Of a DNA stretch of 10,269 nt, positions 1-6,940 are shown in pieces. The notes below the pieces were generated by a model. It did not search any database. It was not told where the DNA came from and worked only from the letters and a program-made list of their open reading frames with translations. Every line of letters starts with the position of its first letter. Positions within the stretch are counted from its first letter, which is position 1. The stretch is taken from assembly GCA_043802345.1 (NCBI GenBank), contig JAZDLC010000329.1:1-10269 (forward strand). Reading direction: 5' to 3'. The DNA is from JAZDLC01 sp043802345 (GTDB lineage Bacteria > Planctomycetota > B15-G4 > JADJEK01). The position numbers and the translations under genes are program-made.

Positions 1-87
1 GGTCACGCCAGACAGGTCCGCAGCGGAGTACGCTCACCAGTTGCAGAGGAAAGCGACGATCCTCGGCGTGTGCCCGAGTCCGGTCAT
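1..87 (-). CDS. bamF: BamF, MvhD-like electron-transfer subunit; selenoprotein with in-frame UGA; 3' end outside window
   Basis: This is the start of a MvhD/HdrD-delta-like subunit that should pass electrons between the HdrA-like BamE and the BamGHI module. The ATG at 87-85 has a strong GGAGG ribosome site seven bases upstream. It translates to MTGLGHTPRIVAFLCNW, then TGA (36-34), then AYSAADLSGVT up to the window edge. MvhD-family proteins carry F-x-C-N-W-C-[SA]-Y-x-x-A-D-L-x-G near the N-terminus, so the TGA sits exactly at the second conserved Cys and the family pattern continues in frame behind it. Reading TGA as selenocysteine is therefore much more likely than a 17-residue peptide. A selenocysteine-containing BamF has been proposed for Geobacter metallireducens. 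The gene follows bamE by 48 bases in the same operon. A pseudogene with a Cys-to-stop change (TGC or TGT to TGA) is the alternative. A standard gene caller would miss or mis-start it. Confidence 0.85.
6..25 (-). promoter_or_regulatory. Candidate SECIS hairpin just after the bamF UGA
   Basis: Bacterial selenocysteine insertion needs a stem-loop inside the coding sequence shortly after UGA. From 9 to 28 bases after the UGA I can fold a hairpin by hand. It has three base pairs (CGC with GCG), a bulged UG, four more pairs (CGGA with UCUG, one of them a G-U wobble), and a CCUG tetraloop. A bulged U followed by four pairs and a tetraloop resembles the upper part of the E. coli fdhF element. The loop lacks the GG of the fdhF GGUC loop, which counts against it. 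No folding program was run, and the element could extend beyond the window edge. Confidence 0.3.
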
Positions 88-94
88 GTTCCTA

Positions 95-99
95 CCTCC
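95..99 (-). promoter_or_regulatory. Shine-Dalgarno site of bamF
   Basis: The minus strand reads GGAGG followed by TAGGAAC and then ATG, a near-consensus ribosome binding site with a seven-base spacer. It decides the start of bamF. This matters because the reading frame behind it would otherwise be dismissed for its early TGA. It lies in the 48-base gap after the tandem TGA TGA that ends bamE. Confidence 0.7.
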
Positions 100-135
100 A
101 TGTTCGTTTCGCGTTCTCTCACTCGCGGATCCTCA

Positions 136-3100
136 TCAGAAAGATAGCGCAGCGTCAATCTGGTCGAAAACGGCTTCATCCGTGAAGTGCCGCAGCACGA
201 TCGCCTTGGTCGGGCACTTCGTGCAGCAGAGGCCGTCCCCCTTGCAGAGGGCGGGATTCACGTCGGCCCACTTGATCTTCCCCTTCTCGCGCCAGGTGAT
301 CGCGCCGTAGGTGCAGGCGTCGAAGCACGCTCCGCAGGCGATGCATTGGGTCTCCGCCACCTCGCAGACCGCGCCGGAGGCGGTGACCGTGTCCTGGGAC
401 AGGAGAGTGACGGCCCGGCCGGCCGCGCCGTACGCCTGGCTGACCGCCTCGGTGAGGTGCTTGGGGTAATGGTTGGCCCCGCACATGTAGACGCCGTCCG
501 CGCCGAAATCGACCGGCCGGAGCTTCACGTGGGCTTCCTGGAAGAAGCCGTCCGGGTTCACCGGCACCTTGAACAGCCGGGCGATCGCCGGGTTTCCCGG
601 AGAGGGCACGACCGCGACCGAGAGGGCGATGAGGTCGGCGTCGATCGCCAGGACCTGGCCGAGAATCGGGTCGGGCACGGTCACCTGCAGGATCGGCTTC
701 CCCTCCTCGTCCTCGGTCGCCACCACCTCGGGCTTCCCGTCCGGCACGAAGCGGACGAACTCGACGCCCAGGTCAGCCGCCTCGCGGTAGTAGTCCTCCT
801 TGAACCCGTAGGTCCGCATGTCCCGATACAGCACGTAGACATCCATCTCCTTTCGCCGCTTCTTCAGCCGGAGAGCGTTCTTGATCGCCTGACTGCAGCA
901 GACCCGGGCGCAGTAGTCCCGGCCCTCCTGGCGGCAACCGACGCACTGGATCATCACCAGGCTGCGGGCGTTCGCGAGCCGTTCGTCTTCCCCCACGATC
1001 CGCTCTTCCAGCTCGAGCTGGGTCCACACCCGGTCGTCCTCGCCGTAGAGGTACTCGGTCGGCCGGTGCTCGTCCGCCCCGGTAGCGAGGATGGCGGCGC
1101 CATGCTCGATGACCTTGACCTGACCCTCTGATTCCACCGTGGTGACGAAGTTGCCGACGTACCCTGAACAGTCGGTGATCGTCGCCGCGTGCGATACATG
1201 GATGAGGGGGTGCTGGTAGATCTTCCGCACCAGGTCCTTCACGTACGCCTGGACGTCCAGCCCCTCCAGGGTGGTCTGGATCCGCCGCGCCATGCCGCCC
1301 AGTTCCTTCTCCCGCTCCACCAGGTGCACCTCGAACCCCTGGTTCGCCAGGCCGAGCGCGCTGTTCATTCCGGCCACGCCCCCGCCGACCACCAGGGCCG
1401 CCTTGTTGACCGGCAGTTCGAATTCCTTGAGCGGCTCCAGGTTGGTCGCCCGGGCCACTGACATGCGGATGATGTCCTTGGCCTTCTGGGTCGCCTCCTC
1501 CTTCTGCTTGGAGTGGACCCAGGAGCAGTGCTCCCGGATGTTTGCCATGTCGAAGAAGTACTGGTTGATTCCTCCTTCGCGGAGGGTGTCCCGGAAGAGC
1601 GGTTCGTGGGTCCGCGGAGTGCAGGCCGCGACCACCACCCGGTTGAGCCCCTTCTCCCGGATCGTCTTCGAGATCTGCGCGGCGGCGTCGGTCGAGCAGA
1701 CAAAGAGCCCTTCCTCAGCGTGAGCGACATTCCCCAGGGTCTTCGCATATTCGACCACGGAAGGAATGTCCACCACGCGGCCGATGTTCGCGCCGCAGTG
1801 ACAGGCGAAGACGCCGACCTTGACCTCCTCCTCGGTGGTATCCCGTTCCTCCGGGTACACCCTCTCCGTGTTCAGCTTGCCGCGCCTCGACTTCAGCAGC
1901 GCCCCCGCCATGGCGTTGGCCCCGCTGGCGCTCATCACCGACTCTGGGATGTCCATCGGGCCACAGAAAGCGCCGCTGACAAACACCCCCGGACGGGTGG
2001 TCTCGATCGGATTGGACGGGTTGGTCTTGCAGAACCTGTGCTCGTTCAGCTCGATGCCGAACTGCTCCGCGAGCTTCTCCGCGCCCTGGGGCGGGCCGAG
2101 CCCGACTCCCAAGACCACCAGATCGAATTCTTCTTCCTTGACCCCCTCCGAGTCGGTGGCGTACCGGACCGTCACATTCTTCGTTTCCTCGATCTCACGC
2201 CCGATCTCCACGTAGCTCCGGATGAACTTGACCCCGGGGAGCTTCGCCGCCCTCTGGTAGAACCGTTCGAAATCCTTGCCATACGACCGGATGTCATTGT
2301 GGAAGATGACCGCCTCGGTGTCGGCGTCGTGGTCCTTCGACAGGATCACCTGCTTCTGCACGTACGAGCAACAGACCGATGAGCAGTAGCTGTGCCCCCC
2401 CTCGAGCACCTGCCGGGACCCGACGCAGTGGATCCAGGCGATCTTGTGCGGGTGTTTCTTGTCGGAAGGACGCAGGATCTCACCCTCGTGCGGCCCGGTC
2501 GCGCACAGGAGCCGCTCGAAGTCCATGCTGGTCACGACGTTCTGGATCTTGCCGTAGCCGTAGTCTCCCCTCACCTTCGGCTCGAACGGGGCGTAGCCGG
2601 GAGCCAGGACGATCGCGCCGACCTTGAGAACCAGCTTCCGCGCCTTCTGACGCAGGTCGATCGCCTTGTTCTTGCAGACGCTCTCGCAGATGGTGCACTT
2701 CTGGTCTTCCAGGTAGTGGCACTGGCCATCGATGTAGGGGACGAGCGGCACGGCCTGCGAGAAGTAGATATGGACGGCCTTGCTGAGAGACATCTCCTGG
2801 TTGAACGGGTCGGGGATCTTGATCGGACAGTACTCGGCGCAGACCGTGCAGCCGGTGCAGAGTTCCTCGTTGACGTACCTGGCCTTCCTGTTCAGGGTGA
2901 CCTCGAAGTCTCCCGCCTCCCCCTCGACGGTGTCGACTTCGGTGTAGGTCAGGATCTCGATGTTCGGATGGCGGTCGCATTCGATGAACTTCGGCGACTC
3001 GATGCACATCGAGCAATCGTTGGTGGGGAAGGTCTTGTCGAGCTGGGCCATCTTCCCGCCGATCGTCGGCGCGCTCTCGATCAGATAGACCTTGTACCCC

Positions 3101-3189
3101 GAAGTGGCCAGATCGAGCGCGGCCTGGATCCCGCTGATCCCGCCGCCCAGGACCATGACATCGCCGAATTCGGTCTTGGTGGCCGTCAT
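136..3189 (-). CDS. bamE: BamE, tandem HdrA-like FAD/iron-sulfur electron-transfer subunit
   Basis: 1017-residue cytoplasmic flavoprotein, a double HdrA-type protein. In the Bam complex the HdrA-like subunit is the proposed site of flavin-based electron bifurcation that drives ring reduction. Half one starts with FAD motif GGGISG (15-20), then the HdrA Cys group around C59, C62 and C71, a ferredoxin motif at 111-121 (C-x2-C-x2-C-x3-C), further cysteines at 157-172, and the CVGS...YCSSVCC block (255-274). A full HdrA follows: the CHCG-N-I domain (463-469), a second FAD motif GGGVAG (602-607), CVGC...YCARVCC (749-765), and a C-terminal double ferredoxin (C949-C959 and C982-C992). The ATG overlaps the bamD stop as ATGA, with AGGAG seven bases upstream. 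The gene ends with tandem TGA TGA. No selenocysteine codon is seen. The family call is firm. The subunit name rests on bamBCDEF order. Confidence 0.9.
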   Translation of the reverse strand: MTATKTEFGDVMVLGGGISGIQAALDLATSGYKVYLIESAPTIGGKMAQLDKTFPTNDCSMCIESPKFIECDRHPNIEILTYTEVDTVEGEAGDFEVTLNRKARYVNEELCTGCTVCAEYCPIKIPDPFNQEMSLSKAVHIYFSQAVPLVPYIDGQCHYLEDQKCTICESVCKNKAIDLRQKARKLVLKVGAIVLAPGYAPFEPKVRGDYGYGKIQNVVTSMDFERLLCATGPHEGEILRPSDKKHPHKIAWIHCVGSRQVLEGGHSYCSSVCCSYVQKQVILSKDHDADTEAVIFHNDIRSYGKDFERFYQRAAKLPGVKFIRSYVEIGREIEETKNVTVRYATDSEGVKEEEFDLVVLGVGLGPPQGAEKLAEQFGIELNEHRFCKTNPSNPIETTRPGVFVSGAFCGPMDIPESVMSASGANAMAGALLKSRRGKLNTERVYPEERDTTEEEVKVGVFACHCGANIGRVVDIPSVVEYAKTLGNVAHAEEGLFVCSTDAAAQISKTIREKGLNRVVVAACTPRTHEPLFRDTLREGGINQYFFDMANIREHCSWVHSKQKEEATQKAKDIIRMSVARATNLEPLKEFELPVNKAALVVGGGVAGMNSALGLANQGFEVHLVEREKELGGMARRIQTTLEGLDVQAYVKDLVRKIYQHPLIHVSHAATITDCSGYVGNFVTTVESEGQVKVIEHGAAILATGADEHRPTEYLYGEDDRVWTQLELEERIVGEDERLANARSLVMIQCVGCRQEGRDYCARVCCSQAIKNALRLKKRRKEMDVYVLYRDMRTYGFKEDYYREAADLGVEFVRFVPDGKPEVVATEDEEGKPILQVTVPDPILGQVLAIDADLIALSVAVVPSPGNPAIARLFKVPVNPDGFFQEAHVKLRPVDFGADGVYMCGANHYPKHLTEAVSQAYGAAGRAVTLLSQDTVTASGAVCEVAETQCIACGACFDACTYGAITWREKGKIKWADVNPALCKGDGLCCTKCPTKAIVLRHFTDEAVFDQIDAALSF

Positions 3190-4358
3190 GATGTCTCTCC
3201 TTCTCCAAGGAGCGCTTCCTGGATGATCTCCGTGATGTCCTTGATCACCAGGGGTTCGTCCTCTCCCAGGGACAGCTTGCTCTCCTCGAAGTTGCTGACG
3301 CAGTAGGGGCAGGAGGTCGCCAGCACCTCCGCGCCAACCTCTTTCGCCTGGGCCACCCTGAGGTCGGAGAACCGCTCCTTCTTCGGCGTCTCCGCCCAGA
3401 TCCTGCCGCCTCCTCCGCCGCAGCAGAGGCTGTCCTCACGGGACTCGGGCATCTCCACCAACTCGAGCCCGGGAACTCTCTTCAGGACATCTCGCGGCTG
3501 ATCATAGATGCCGTTGTGGCGGCCCAGGTAGCACGGATCGTGATAGGTGACCTTCTTCAAGATCTCCCCGTTGAGCTCAAGCCGTCCCGACTCGATCAGC
3601 TCCGCCAGGTACTCCGTGATGTGAACGACCTCGAAGTTCACCATGAACTCGGAATACTCGTTCTTGAACGTGTGGTAGCAGTGAGGGGAGGAGACCAGGA
3701 TCTTCTTCACGCCGTTGTCAATGAAGGCCTTGATGTTCTCCTTCGCGAGGGTCTTGAAGACCTCCTCATTCCCCGCCTTGCGGATGCTCTCGCCGCAGCA
3801 GCTTTCCTTTGCACCCAGGATCCCGAAATCGACCCCCGCCTGGTTGAGGATATTGACAGTCGCGGCCGCCACCTTCTGCAGCCTCGGGTCATAGCTGTAG
3901 TAGCAACCGACGAAGTAGAGCAACTCCATCCCCTCGGCATACGGTTTCACCGACAGACCCTTCGCCCAGTCGGCCCGCTTCTCCCGGTCCTCGCTCAGCG
4001 GATTGCCGCAGGAGGCAAGACTCGAGCCGGCGCCGCGCACGGCGCTCACGGAGCTGGGAAACACCTCATAGCTCGTGGCAATCCTGCGGATCGCGACCCC
4101 CACTTCGATCTGCTCGACGCCCCTGGGACACCGTGACGGGCACTTCCCGCAGGTCGTGCAGAGCCAGATGTCGTCGAGTTCGATCTCGGGCAAGCCGAGA
4201 GCGGCCTGCCGGACGATCTTGCGGATGCTGAAGTTCCGCACCTTGTTCCAGGGGCAGACGACATCGCATTTCCCGCACTGATAGCAGAACCTGAAGGCCT
4301 CCCCACCGGCCTCCTTGATCTCCTGGATGATCTCTTTGAATGGGGCGACTGTTTCCAC
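3186..4358 (-). CDS. bamD: BamD, HdrB/HdrD-like iron-sulfur subunit with two CCG domains
   Basis: About 390 residues. Numbered from the GTG at 4358, it has two ferredoxin motifs (C25-C28-C31-C35 and C67-C70-C73-C77, each followed by Pro), then two CCG domains. The first runs C152, C187-C188, then S224-P-H-C227, so it lacks one Cys of the usual CxxC. The second is complete: C276, C312-C313, C350-P-Y-C353. This fuses HdrC-like and HdrB-like parts as in HdrD, and would carry electrons between BamE and the BamBC catalytic unit. There is no membrane segment. The start is uncertain. GTG at 4358 has GGTGA five bases upstream and is preferred. TTG at 4370 and GTG at 4367 are in frame but sit too close to AGGGA. 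It follows bamC by about 36 bases and overlaps bamE as ATGA. Gene order supports BamD over a generic HdrD-type oxidoreductase. Confidence 0.87.
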   Translation of the reverse strand: METVAPFKEIIQEIKEAGGEAFRFCYQCGKCDVVCPWNKVRNFSIRKIVRQAALGLPEIELDDIWLCTTCGKCPSRCPRGVEQIEVGVAIRRIATSYEVFPSSVSAVRGAGSSLASCGNPLSEDREKRADWAKGLSVKPYAEGMELLYFVGCYYSYDPRLQKVAAATVNILNQAGVDFGILGAKESCCGESIRKAGNEEVFKTLAKENIKAFIDNGVKKILVSSPHCYHTFKNEYSEFMVNFEVVHITEYLAELIESGRLELNGEILKKVTYHDPCYLGRHNGIYDQPRDVLKRVPGLELVEMPESREDSLCCGGGGGRIWAETPKKERFSDLRVAQAKEVGAEVLATSCPYCVSNFEESKLSLGEDEPLVIKDITEIIQEALLGEGETS

Positions 4359-4394
4359 GCTGCTCACCAATCCCTGTCTGGGTTCTCGGAGGAT

Positions 4395-4937
4395 CTAGTC
4401 CCGCTTCGACATCCTGTTCACCGCATCGACCACCATCTGCCAACTGTGCTTGTTGGCCAGAGCTTCCAGCCCCGCATCCAGTTCCTCCACGGTCTCCCCC
4501 TCTTCAACCTCCACTTCCCTCACCTCGAACGTCAGAGCTCCCGCCACGCACCACTGAACGCACATCGGTTCTTTGAGGGTCGGATCGGACTCACACATGT
4601 CGCATTTCAGCGGCAGATCGGAATCCGGTTCCTTGAAGAGGTCCCGGGAGGGGCAGGAGGCCCGGCAGAAGGCGCACTCGCTGTATTCCTTTCCGCCGAT
4701 CGTGTAGCTATCCCTGCCCGCGCACTCGGCCGCCGTGTATTCCCCCGCGTACACTGGAAGGTAGATGTCCGACAGCGGATCGCGAATCACGCGGATGCGG
4801 GACCTCGCCGGGTTGCTGCTGCTGTACTGCGGCAACGAGTGGAAGGCGGAGCAGATCACCTCGCATCCCTGGCAGCCGTTGCACTTGTCAACGTCGATCT
4901 TGATCCGCTTGACGAGCTTCTTCCTGGTGGTCTTCAT
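4395..4937 (-). CDS. bamC: BamC, ferredoxin-like small subunit of class II benzoyl-CoA reductase
   Basis: 180-residue ferredoxin-like protein of the DMSO-reductase/NrfC iron-sulfur subunit type. It forms the BamBC catalytic unit with the tungsten subunit and wires it to the electron donors. It has exactly 12 cysteines: C19, C22, C25 and C29; C72, C88, C91 and C95; C112, C115, C126 and C130. That is enough for three [4Fe-4S] clusters, with the first and last groups in the usual crossed ferredoxin arrangement. A basic N-terminus (MKTTRKKLVKR) precedes the first cluster. There is no twin-arginine signal or membrane segment, so it is cytoplasmic. The ATG overlaps the bamB stop as ATGA, and GGAGG lies upstream within the bamB end. 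It stops with TAG, the only non-TGA stop in the window. Without bamB alongside it could only be called a 4Fe-4S ferredoxin-type protein. Confidence 0.88.
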   Translation of the reverse strand: MKTTRKKLVKRIKIDVDKCNGCQGCEVICSAFHSLPQYSSSNPARSRIRVIRDPLSDIYLPVYAGEYTAAECAGRDSYTIGGKEYSECAFCRASCPSRDLFKEPDSDLPLKCDMCESDPTLKEPMCVQWCVAGALTFEVREVEVEEGETVEELDAGLEALANKHSWQMVVDAVNRMSKRD

Positions 4938-6940
4938 GACTCAGTCCCTCCGGACGCGGTCTCCGTGGAGGCGCCGACCTCTTCTTTCAGGATGCCTCTC
5001 TCCAGGAAGTCCCTGGCCACATAGTCAAGGCCCAGCTCCTCCAGGTTCTCGCGGGTGGGGATCCCCTCGCGATTCCACCCCTTGTACTTGTAGTACTCGT
5101 CCAGGAGCTGCTCCTCGTACTCGGGGAAGCGCTTCTTCCAGTGATCTTCCGGCGGCTTCTCGTCCTTGCGCCGCAGACCCCGTCTGATGTTCAGCGAGCG
5201 CACGAGATCCCGGTTTCGCTTGGTCAGCCTCGTCAGCTTCTCCTCGTCCAGGTCGAGCCCCGCCCCCGCGGACAGCAAGGTGGGAAGATTGTGGATGTGG
5301 AACGGCGGCTTGTACGGAAAGGACGAGAGCCCGGCGCACATTCCGGAGCTATCGTCGATGTAGTGCATCTTCTCCTGCCAGTTGACGATCTCGCAGGTCG
5401 CCTCGATGTGCGGATACTTCGGGATCGAGAAGTCGCCGCGCAGCTCCCAGTCCTTGAACCACTCCTTGAAGCGATCGTCAGGAACCTGGGGCCAGTCCTC
5501 ACACCACTCCTCTCGCTCCTCTCTCGTCGCAAAAGGCGCCTGCGGGAAGTTCCCCTCGATCTGGGTGATGTTCACCTTTTCGCCGGTGCAGTACATCAGG
5601 AAGTACATGTGATTCAGCATCCCCAGCTTGAGCGGGAGCTGTTCGATCTTCTTGATGCAGTTGTGGGCGTACTCCTCGGCGCCTTTACCGATCTTCTGCC
5701 CGGCCCAGTAGGTGCCGTCCGCCAGGATGTCGCCGATCCCCTCGCGGCGGACGATGTGGTCGAGCAGCCAGTAGAACCGCCCCTCGTTGTCTTCCGGCAT
5801 GCCCGGGAAGTCCTCGTCCTTCAGGATGCCGGCTTCGAGAAGCTCGAGGGCGAACGCCATCGTCTGCGGGGCCGAGAAGGCGTCCACTCCGTGTTCCGTC
5901 GCCTTCTGCGCGATGCGGAGGCCGAAGTCGAGGTCGGAGAAGGCGCCCATCGTGTAGGTGAGCTTCGAGAAGCACTTCATCATGTAGGAGCACATCCGCG
6001 TGTCGACGGAGATGGCCGCGCCACACTTCATCGGGCAGTTGTAGCAGCTCAGCAGACGGGTCCGCATCGTCTCCATGGTGTCCGTCCACTTCGAAGCGAT
6101 CTCCTTCGTCCAGAATCCCTTTCTGCGGACGCGGGCGTTTCCCCAGACGAAGTTCTCGGTGTGCCATTGCTCGTCATGGATCGCCATCTCCTGTGGTGAC
6201 CCGAGGCCACTCATGATCGGCATGACCCCCTTGAGGGGGTTGTCGTTCCGGTGCCTGATGAACGCGAGCGCCTCGTTGCAGAGTTTCATGAACTCCGCCG
6301 GGCGGGCGATATTGATGTCCTTCGAACCCTTGACGGCGATCGCCTTCAGGTTCTTGTCGCCCATGATGGCGCCCATGCCGAGCCGGCTGGCGCTCGATCT
6401 GCCCTGCTCGATCGAGGCGAAGAAGACCCGGTTCTCACCAGCCATGCCGATGGATGCGACGGCGGCGTTCGGCTCGTCGAGCTCGTTGCGAATGACCTCC
6501 GCGACCTCCATCGAGCCGAGCCCCTTCATGCGGGAGGCGTCGCGGATCTCCACCTTGTCGTCCTTGATCCAGAGGTAGACCAGCTTCTCCGACTTCCCCT
6601 TGATGACCACCTTGTCGTAGCCGGCGAGCTTCAGCTCGGGTCCGAAGAACCCGCCCATCATGGAGTAGGCGAACAACCTCGTGGCCGGAGAGATGGAGGA
6701 GACGATCGTCCGGTTGCAGCCCGGGGCGGGCGTGCCGACCAGAAGCCCGGTCCCGAAGACGAGCAGGTTCTCAGGCGAGAACGGCTCCGTCTCGGGGGGA
6801 ACCCGGTCCCAGAAGAGCCTGGCGTTGGTTCCGAGACCCCCAAGGTGAAGCTCGGTCAGCCGCGGGTCCGTCGCCACCCTCTCGATGTTTCCCCTGGTCA
6901 GGTCGACTTCCAGATTGAACCCTGTCTCTGCGTACCTCAT
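4934..6940 (-). CDS. bamB: BamB, tungsten-bis-pyranopterin catalytic subunit of class II benzoyl-CoA reductase
   Basis: 668-residue member of the aldehyde:ferredoxin oxidoreductase (AOR) family. BamB reduces benzoyl-CoA to cyclohexa-1,5-diene-1-carbonyl-CoA without ATP, at a tungsten-bispyranopterin site in the cytoplasm. The N-terminus (MRYAETGFNLEVDLTRGNIE) is the BamB type as I remember it. The AOR [4Fe-4S] ligands appear as C299-x2-C302-x3-C306 plus C535. Glu251, His255 and His260 match the active-site residues and numbering I recall for Geobacter BamB. C317 and C323 are candidates for the Cys ligand of tungsten (Cys322 there). The C-terminus ends in an acidic, Ser/Thr/Gly-rich tail. It overlaps tetR upstream and bamC downstream as ATGA. 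AOR paralogues acting on naphthoyl-CoA or unknown substrates exist, so the exact aromatic acyl-CoA is inferred. Confidence 0.9.
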   Translation of the reverse strand: MRYAETGFNLEVDLTRGNIERVATDPRLTELHLGGLGTNARLFWDRVPPETEPFSPENLLVFGTGLLVGTPAPGCNRTIVSSISPATRLFAYSMMGGFFGPELKLAGYDKVVIKGKSEKLVYLWIKDDKVEIRDASRMKGLGSMEVAEVIRNELDEPNAAVASIGMAGENRVFFASIEQGRSSASRLGMGAIMGDKNLKAIAVKGSKDINIARPAEFMKLCNEALAFIRHRNDNPLKGVMPIMSGLGSPQEMAIHDEQWHTENFVWGNARVRRKGFWTKEIASKWTDTMETMRTRLLSCYNCPMKCGAAISVDTRMCSYMMKCFSKLTYTMGAFSDLDFGLRIAQKATEHGVDAFSAPQTMAFALELLEAGILKDEDFPGMPEDNEGRFYWLLDHIVRREGIGDILADGTYWAGQKIGKGAEEYAHNCIKKIEQLPLKLGMLNHMYFLMYCTGEKVNITQIEGNFPQAPFATREEREEWCEDWPQVPDDRFKEWFKDWELRGDFSIPKYPHIEATCEIVNWQEKMHYIDDSSGMCAGLSSFPYKPPFHIHNLPTLLSAGAGLDLDEEKLTRLTKRNRDLVRSLNIRRGLRRKDEKPPEDHWKKRFPEYEEQLLDEYYKYKGWNREGIPTRENLEELGLDYVARDFLERGILKEEVGASTETASGGTES

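Noticed and set aside
84..101. Five-codon mini-ORF (ATG GAG GTA GGA ACA TGA) overlapping the bamF start
   Set aside because: Its codons are the bamF ribosome site itself (GGAGG), and it has no ribosome site of its own. Most likely incidental.
187..1131. 314-codon plus-strand frame opposite the end of bamE
   Set aside because: Antisense shadow of GC-rich codons; no family resemblance.
2392..3306. 304-codon plus-strand frame across the bamE/bamD junction
   Set aside because: Low-complexity Leu/Val/Asp/Arg-rich translation without domain motifs, fully opposite conserved HdrA and BamD sequence.
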